Below, piece after piece: positions 51,199 to 64,000 of a DNA stretch of 64,000 nucleotides. A model generated the notes under the pieces. It was not told the DNA's origin. It did not search any database and saw only the letters and a list, made by a program, of their open reading frames with translations. This DNA is from Odontesthes bonariensis (taxonomy: Eukaryota; Chordata; Actinopteri; Atheriniformes; Atherinopsidae). Position numbers and translations under genes: made by a program. The stretch lies in contig NC_134520.1 of NCBI RefSeq assembly GCF_027942865.1, forward strand, positions 6,397,501 to 6,461,500. Direction: 5' to 3'. Within the stretch, counting starts at the first letter, position 1. Each line of letters opens with the position of its first letter.

Positions 51199-51616
51199 TG
51201 TTCCCTGTTCCAATAGATATCCTTTGAATGGTGTTACAGTGGTCCCCCCCTTTTCTGTCTTCTCAAACCCCAGCTGGTCGAGGCGGATGGCCACCCTTCC
51301 TGAGTCTGGTTCTGCCAGAGGTTTCTTCCTGTTAAAAGGGAGTCGTTCCTTTCCACAGTCGCCTCAGGCATGCTCAGGACGGGAGATTGGACTGAAGACA
51401 AGTTTTGGTGCAATCTGTTGGTTTCCTTAGCTAGGAAATTGCTTTTGAATTGGCTCTATATGAATTAATTGGATTATTTTATAAATAATTATGATTACAA
51501 TGAATTGAATTCCAATTGGCTTGAATTGGACTTCATTATTTAAGTGCCTTGAGATGACATTTGTTGTATTTGGCGCTATATAAATAAAAATGAATTGAAT
51601 TGAATTGAATTGAATC
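51199..51616 (+). mobile_element. L2-type LINE 3' UTR fragment upstream of SCLY
   Basis: Matches 8785-9196 (TTCCAATAGATATCC, CTGGTCGAGGCGGATGGCCA, GGCGCTATATAAATAAAAATG) and ends in the same TGAAT repeat tail. Opposite in strand to SCLY, it begins about 60 bp before the SCLY start codon, just beyond the acceptor of the first coding exon. Confidence 0.8.
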
Positions 51617-53595
51617 GTTGCATTATGTGGAACGCATCTGAGGAACCTGTTTTTTTTTTTAAAGCTGGTATGAGGCACGGATTGCTCATTTGTTGCAGAA
51701 CGATCAGCAGGTTTACTTGTTTATGATTATGGGGCATTTTCAGTCTCAGCTATTAACCATTACTCTCTTCGTGGCCACCAGGGAGTGTGTAATTACAAAC
51801 CATATCCGAGCTTCAAGGGATACAAAGATTTATTACACAGTTTAGGTCAACGTTTATCGTTAGCATATCTTTCCACCGTGAGTGTACAGTCAGCGACATA
51901 CATGTTATCAGCCAGAAGCTGAAGTGAAAGTTCTTTACTCAGCTATCTGATAACTTCCTGGTTCTGACCACTATTACGGATCACTCAGAACACCAAAAGT
52001 TGTAGCAGAACCACATGGACGACGCGCTTTATCAATCTGGCAATATCAAAGCGGCTCGATGCAATATTGCATCAGGTAGAGCTGACGTGCTGTGGGTCAC
52101 ATCTGTTTACTTTAGCTCCAGCTAGCTAGTTTGGCTAAAACGAATTTGCCAGCAAGCTTACGGTTATCTTATGTGACTCAAAAACATCAATCTTGAATCA
52201 GATATGCACCCCTCTATATTAGATAAAAGGATGGAAGTCTAGACTTCGTGTCTGACCTTGGGAAGTGATGTGAGGATGTCCTTAATGATTTTATTGTTGT
52301 TTTTTCCTAGCAATCATTAGCTAGCTAGCCCGTTTGTGTGACTGGATCATCGGCTACTTCCCACGGTTGCCGGGTCTTAAAGCTGTATTCTACTAAAGAA
52401 CTAAAATTAACTAATATCTTAGTTCCTCCCTTTAATTCGCGTAGTGTAAGAGTCTGTTATTATTATTATTAATAATTTGAAAAAGTGTAATAAATAAGCA
52501 TAATTAGTGTAGAGAGTGAATTAAAAGACCAGAGTCACTTTTACCTGTTTACGAGCTGCTTGGTTTGAACCTCGGGGGGGGGGGGGGGGGGGGGGGGGGG
52601 GTATTGGCTAGGTCGAAAAATCGACTAAGATTACAAGAGAAGACTTTCAGAAATTCAAGATGTAAGAAAGTGTATGAAAGAACGGTCAGACTAAGCTTAA
52701 GAGGAAGCTGTACATTTTAATTTGGAGACGTAGACGTGACTTTGAGCACGTCAGCGACGACTGTATCATATGATGTGGCCGATGTGAATGCAATTCGTTG
52801 TATGTCCTCATTGCTGTTCCTGTTCACGATAAATGCTTGTAGCCAGACACACATATTTCCCAGTGTTTCATATAAAGAGGGAGAGTCATTTCTGTGTTGC
52901 ATAATTTCCAAGTTTATTTAATATATGACACTGTGTTAAGTGTACACAAACATCTGACGCTAAACTCCAACACTCAGACACTGACTGAACTACTGCCCAT
53001 GTTTGTTAATGGGTGCAACTTTATAATACATTGTTCACAGCAATCATGTTTATATACAATGCAAAATTATTTGAATAAGGAAGGAACTCAATGTATTGGT
53101 GAAAAAAAAGGAGAAAAAAGATTAAACGTGGAAGCACAAAAATGTCAGTTATTAAATCATAGGGGAAGGATTAGGAGAAGTAGATTTTGTGCGAAGGCTG
53201 CTCGAGCACGATGGTGAAGGTAGATACTGATAAAAGAGTGAAAGTGTGATTGTAAAGTCCCAAAGAGCACAACTTCATACAAGATACAGTGCCCAGCTGG
53301 GCCACAGTGAGCCATAATCCTCCCACTCAGTGATTATTACAGCTGTGGCCTAAAACCTCCCAGTGGTTCCCTGATAACTATCCAACAGTCAGTAAAGGAA
53401 CCAGACCAGGAATCCAGAAGACAAGTTAACACAATCATTTAAGCAGAAGAAGTATTTTCTTATATTAATATACATTCAGTGTGAACTTTTCATGAGTGCA
53501 CCAACAAAACTTTGGTTGACTCAAATGTGATGCATATTAAAGGGACAATGAAAGCAAGAGGAATAACCTAGATCGGAGCAATCCCAGACGCACAT
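51617..53595. other. SCLY upstream / KIF1A downstream region
   Basis: Probably holds SCLY 5' non-coding exon(s) and promoter; none can be pinned down. It contains a G28 run (52574-52601). Small ORFs at 52736-53217 lack motifs. Confidence 0.35.
52574..52601 (+). repeat. 28-bp poly-G tract
   Basis: Uninterrupted G run (C run on the sense strand of SCLY), about 1.4 kb upstream of the SCLY start codon. Length may be an assembly estimate. Confidence 0.9.
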
Positions 53596-55745
53596 TTTAT
53601 TCTTTTTTTTTTTTTTGGACTATAATGGGTTGGAAAAAAGAAAGAAACATAAATAAAGAGTTTGAGCAGGTATTCCCCCAATGATGATATAGCTGGATAA
53701 AATACAAAGGTTCTGATGATAAAACTTTTAAACGTAACATTGCTTCACCCTTTGTTACACAACAAATTTTTTTTTAACACCCTTGATTTAATTTATTACA
53801 ACTACTGACACTTGTACACACATGTAGGGCTGCAAAAACCTTTGACTGGTTCACTTCAAAGTCTACAACACAATGTTTTAACATGTCAAGTACTGAACAG
53901 ATTATGTACGTGGCAAACACAAAAAAAGGTAACATCTGGAGTGTGTATTTAATAAATGATATTGTTCAGATTCAGTACTTTGAGATGCTGTCCTTCCATA
54001 TCACAAAGCACGCTCTCTAGGCTGGCTGACCTGAGGCATGCACTCATCAATCCATCTCACACAACACCCCATAAGCTGCATCTATCTGTGATTTTAGATT
54101 TAGTTTAAGATTCAAGGTCAGAATGAGCAGAATACGGAAAGACTTCATCAAAGATTAAAAAACGGAAGTGGGATTCCAGTTTAACATCTTGCACATTGTA
54201 AACAAAATGGATTGTTTGAATTCAAATTGATGTTGAGCAAAAAAAGTGACTTTGTTGCTGACAGTTGTGACATGTTAGCACTCTGTGTTGTGGAAATTGA
54301 TTGCCATTTTAGAAATAAAAGATTACCACAAATTACACCTTTCGCCTAAACATGCGAGTGACGATGACAAGCAGGAAAGTGATGATAAGATATGTGACCA
54401 TCCAGAACAATATTTCAGCAGCATGAAGGATGTAGTCTTCAAAGCAGTTGGTGCAGAGGCATACTGTGCAGTATGTTTGAAAAGAGAGGCACTACATTTA
54501 ATCAATATACATATTCAGAAAGCCAGTTTCATGTTGTGTACGTGAAGTACAGTTTTTACTTTGATATAACGAGAATGGACAGACCGCCTTAGAATTCTCT
54601 ACTTTTAGATGTGTTAGTTGGGTCGAAGATATGACTATCCTAAACTTAAAGAGTGAAAATTATTATTCAAGTAAAGTTCAGCACAAAGAAACTGGCCAAT
54701 GTTTCTCGTCAAGTTATTAAATTGTTTGGAAAGCATTAACAGGATGGGGACAAGGTCATATCATTCAAACATTTAAGGAACTCATTAAAAAGTGCTGTGT
54801 GCAGAAATTGCACTGTACTACTACTTTAGAAATATAAATGTCTTTGTAAATAAATACATGCAGAAATAAATAAAGCTGTTAAAAATCTAAATATATCACA
54901 TTTTAAAACAAATAAAATTCAGGTAGAGAATGAGATCAAATTGGGAGAATCAATGTGATGATATTTGATTGCCTGTCATGTAAATGTAGATACTCTGTAC
55001 TCCCAACAAGTAGCTAAAATGATTTGGATTTACCAAATGAAGTTTATGGTGATATGCCACTCCCTCGTCAGGCTGTGAGTGCGAAAGTTTCTATGAAGTT
55101 TTAAGAATAGAAGGCAGATAATTCAACGTCAGGATTCACAGATCAGAGAGAAGAGACACGTTCTTAGGCGACACTCTGCTGTATTTTTTGTTTTAGCGTG
55201 TAGTTTCAGGCTGTATGCTGAAGAGAAACCAGTTTAGTAACTGTATATATAGCAGTAGAGACGAGCAGAGAAGTATCTGCATGTTTTTCTATTTACTGAT
55301 GCAAATGTAGAGCAGTGACCCTCACTAGACAGCTTTAGATAAAGATACACGTCACTGCATTTTTTTAAGAGTAAATGTATAAGGCTTGATGTGTCACTGA
55401 CAACAACTACAGTACATTATCATACAAATGTAATCTGAGATAAGAAACTGTTGCTACTCCCCCTATTTCTTCAATCATCCAGTTAAGAATTATCTCCAGG
55501 ACAGTACGGTGGCAGATTTTTGAATAGTTTCTTCACACTAAAAGACTCACACCGTGAAGGCCTGACATGAATGAGTACTTTAGATGCTGAGCACACAAAC
55601 AATGAATTGAGAAAGCACAGAGGGAAGATGGCTGTTGGTGAGAGTGATGGTGGACACGGGGCTCAGCACGGGGGATCAAGGGAACAAGGGGATTGGTAAA
55701 GACAAGGATCTATGTACATCTTAGTCTCTGCTTTCTATCATTCTC
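53596..55745 (-). other. Probable KIF1A 3' UTR
   Basis: Two kilobases following the KIF1A stop codon, AT-rich and without coding motifs. A minus-strand AATAAA lies at 53601-53596. Long 3' UTRs are usual for neuronal kinesins; extent is inferred only. Confidence 0.4.
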
Positions 55746-63298
<7,553 letters not shown>

Positions 63299-64000
63299 CT
63301 TGGTGGCAGGTACTGTGTTGAAAAAGATTTTAGAGAGGGTTATACATGAAAACTCAGAAGTAAACAAGAGCAGGAAGGTGGCTAACAGCAAGGAGATGAG
63401 CACAGCTAGCTACCCTACCAAGGGAGAAGAGAAAGGGAAGAAGAAAGGAAATCAGTAATGCAGGAAGAGTGGAACCACTCAGTACTGTAGGTGGAGCTTC
63501 TTTCAGTCAGCAGATTTAACTTTGGCAAATACTGCGACATATCCTTTGAGAAATGTAGTTATTAAGCTTTACAAGGTTTGTGATACGCATCTGATGTGGC
63601 AAGCACAGACTCAATTATCCTTTGCATGAGGCTGATCTGCACAAACTCCTCAGATGTCACTACTCATAAACTGAAGAAATGACTAATTACAAATGAACTG
63701 CATTGCTCCAACTTCAGGCAGTTCCCCAAAAACAAAATTGTTAAATTGTTAAAAGAGTGACCACTCAAAATAAATCAACATGCAGCCACACAGCCCGACA
63801 TCAACAATAAATATAGCTTGTAAAGAATTATTAGTGGCATTGGTATAAAATGTCTTTGCAAAAATCATGTATTCATGGAGGTACGGCATAAGTATTACAT
63901 AATGTAAAATAACTTTTAAATGTAATTTTCTTCATCACTACCTTTGTTGTAATTTCAAACGGGTATTTATGTTTTCTAAAACAAATGAATATATATATAT
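63299..64000. other. KIF1A intron reaching the window edge
   Basis: No further KIF1A exon is recognised upstream of 63298 before the window ends; an AT repeat closes the window. Confidence 0.5.

Noticed and set aside
52736..53217. Small plus-strand ORFs as a gene between KIF1A and SCLY
   Set aside because: Short, overlapping in different frames, no motif and no splice support.

Overview
The window is vertebrate nuclear DNA, almost certainly from a ray-finned (teleost) fish. It has small conserved exons with GT/AG introns, a vertebrate gene order, and introns packed with fish-type mobile DNA (L2/Rex-type LINEs, Tc1-like remnants, hAT, PIF/Harbinger-like and TTAA-target elements, CA repeats). 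Nothing bacterial is present: no operons, CRISPR arrays or ribosomal RNA genes. I found no tRNA by eye.

Three protein genes, all on the minus strand, explain the conserved coding sequence. Rightmost is the 3' third of a kinesin-3 motor gene, KIF1A (last 15 constitutive exons, 55746-63298, plus two in-frame microexons). Next is a complete selenocysteine lyase gene, SCLY (12 coding exons, 47812-51138, 440 aa). Last is a complete espin-like gene, ESPNL (11 coding exons, 656-47053, 1039 aa). I rebuilt all three from splice sites; the exon phases join without a break and the summed lengths are multiples of three. SCLY and ESPNL lie head to tail with about 760 bp between them, the order I recall from human 2q37, where KIF1A also maps. 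The genes do not form a pathway: KIF1A moves synaptic cargo, SCLY recycles selenium, ESPNL is an actin-bundle protein of sensory hair cells.

Most of the window is ESPNL intron. Intron 9 (2483-10673) holds an L2-type LINE, interrupted by a second LINE with an intact 1008-aa endonuclease/reverse-transcriptase ORF, and an old Tc1-like remnant. Intron 5 (11688-18717) is mostly unique AT-rich DNA. Intron 2 (19409-41701, 22.3 kb) is a graveyard of nested transposons: hAT-like, TTAA-type, THAP relict, PIF/Harbinger-like derivatives, three LINE fragments, a 9-bp-TSD (MULE-like) element and LTR-like direct repeats. Intron 1 (41893-46759) holds a 2.74-kb foldback element whose ~1-kb inverted arms carry 22-bp tandem arrays, with a hAT derivative inserted in its centre.

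The strongest items to follow up are the foldback element, the two KIF1A microexons, the LINE 5' junction with a 54-bp palindrome and target deletion, the pair of MULE-like elements differing by a clean ~480-bp internal segment, and the 20-bp inverted TTAA-flanked ends 16 kb apart that enclose a THAP relict.
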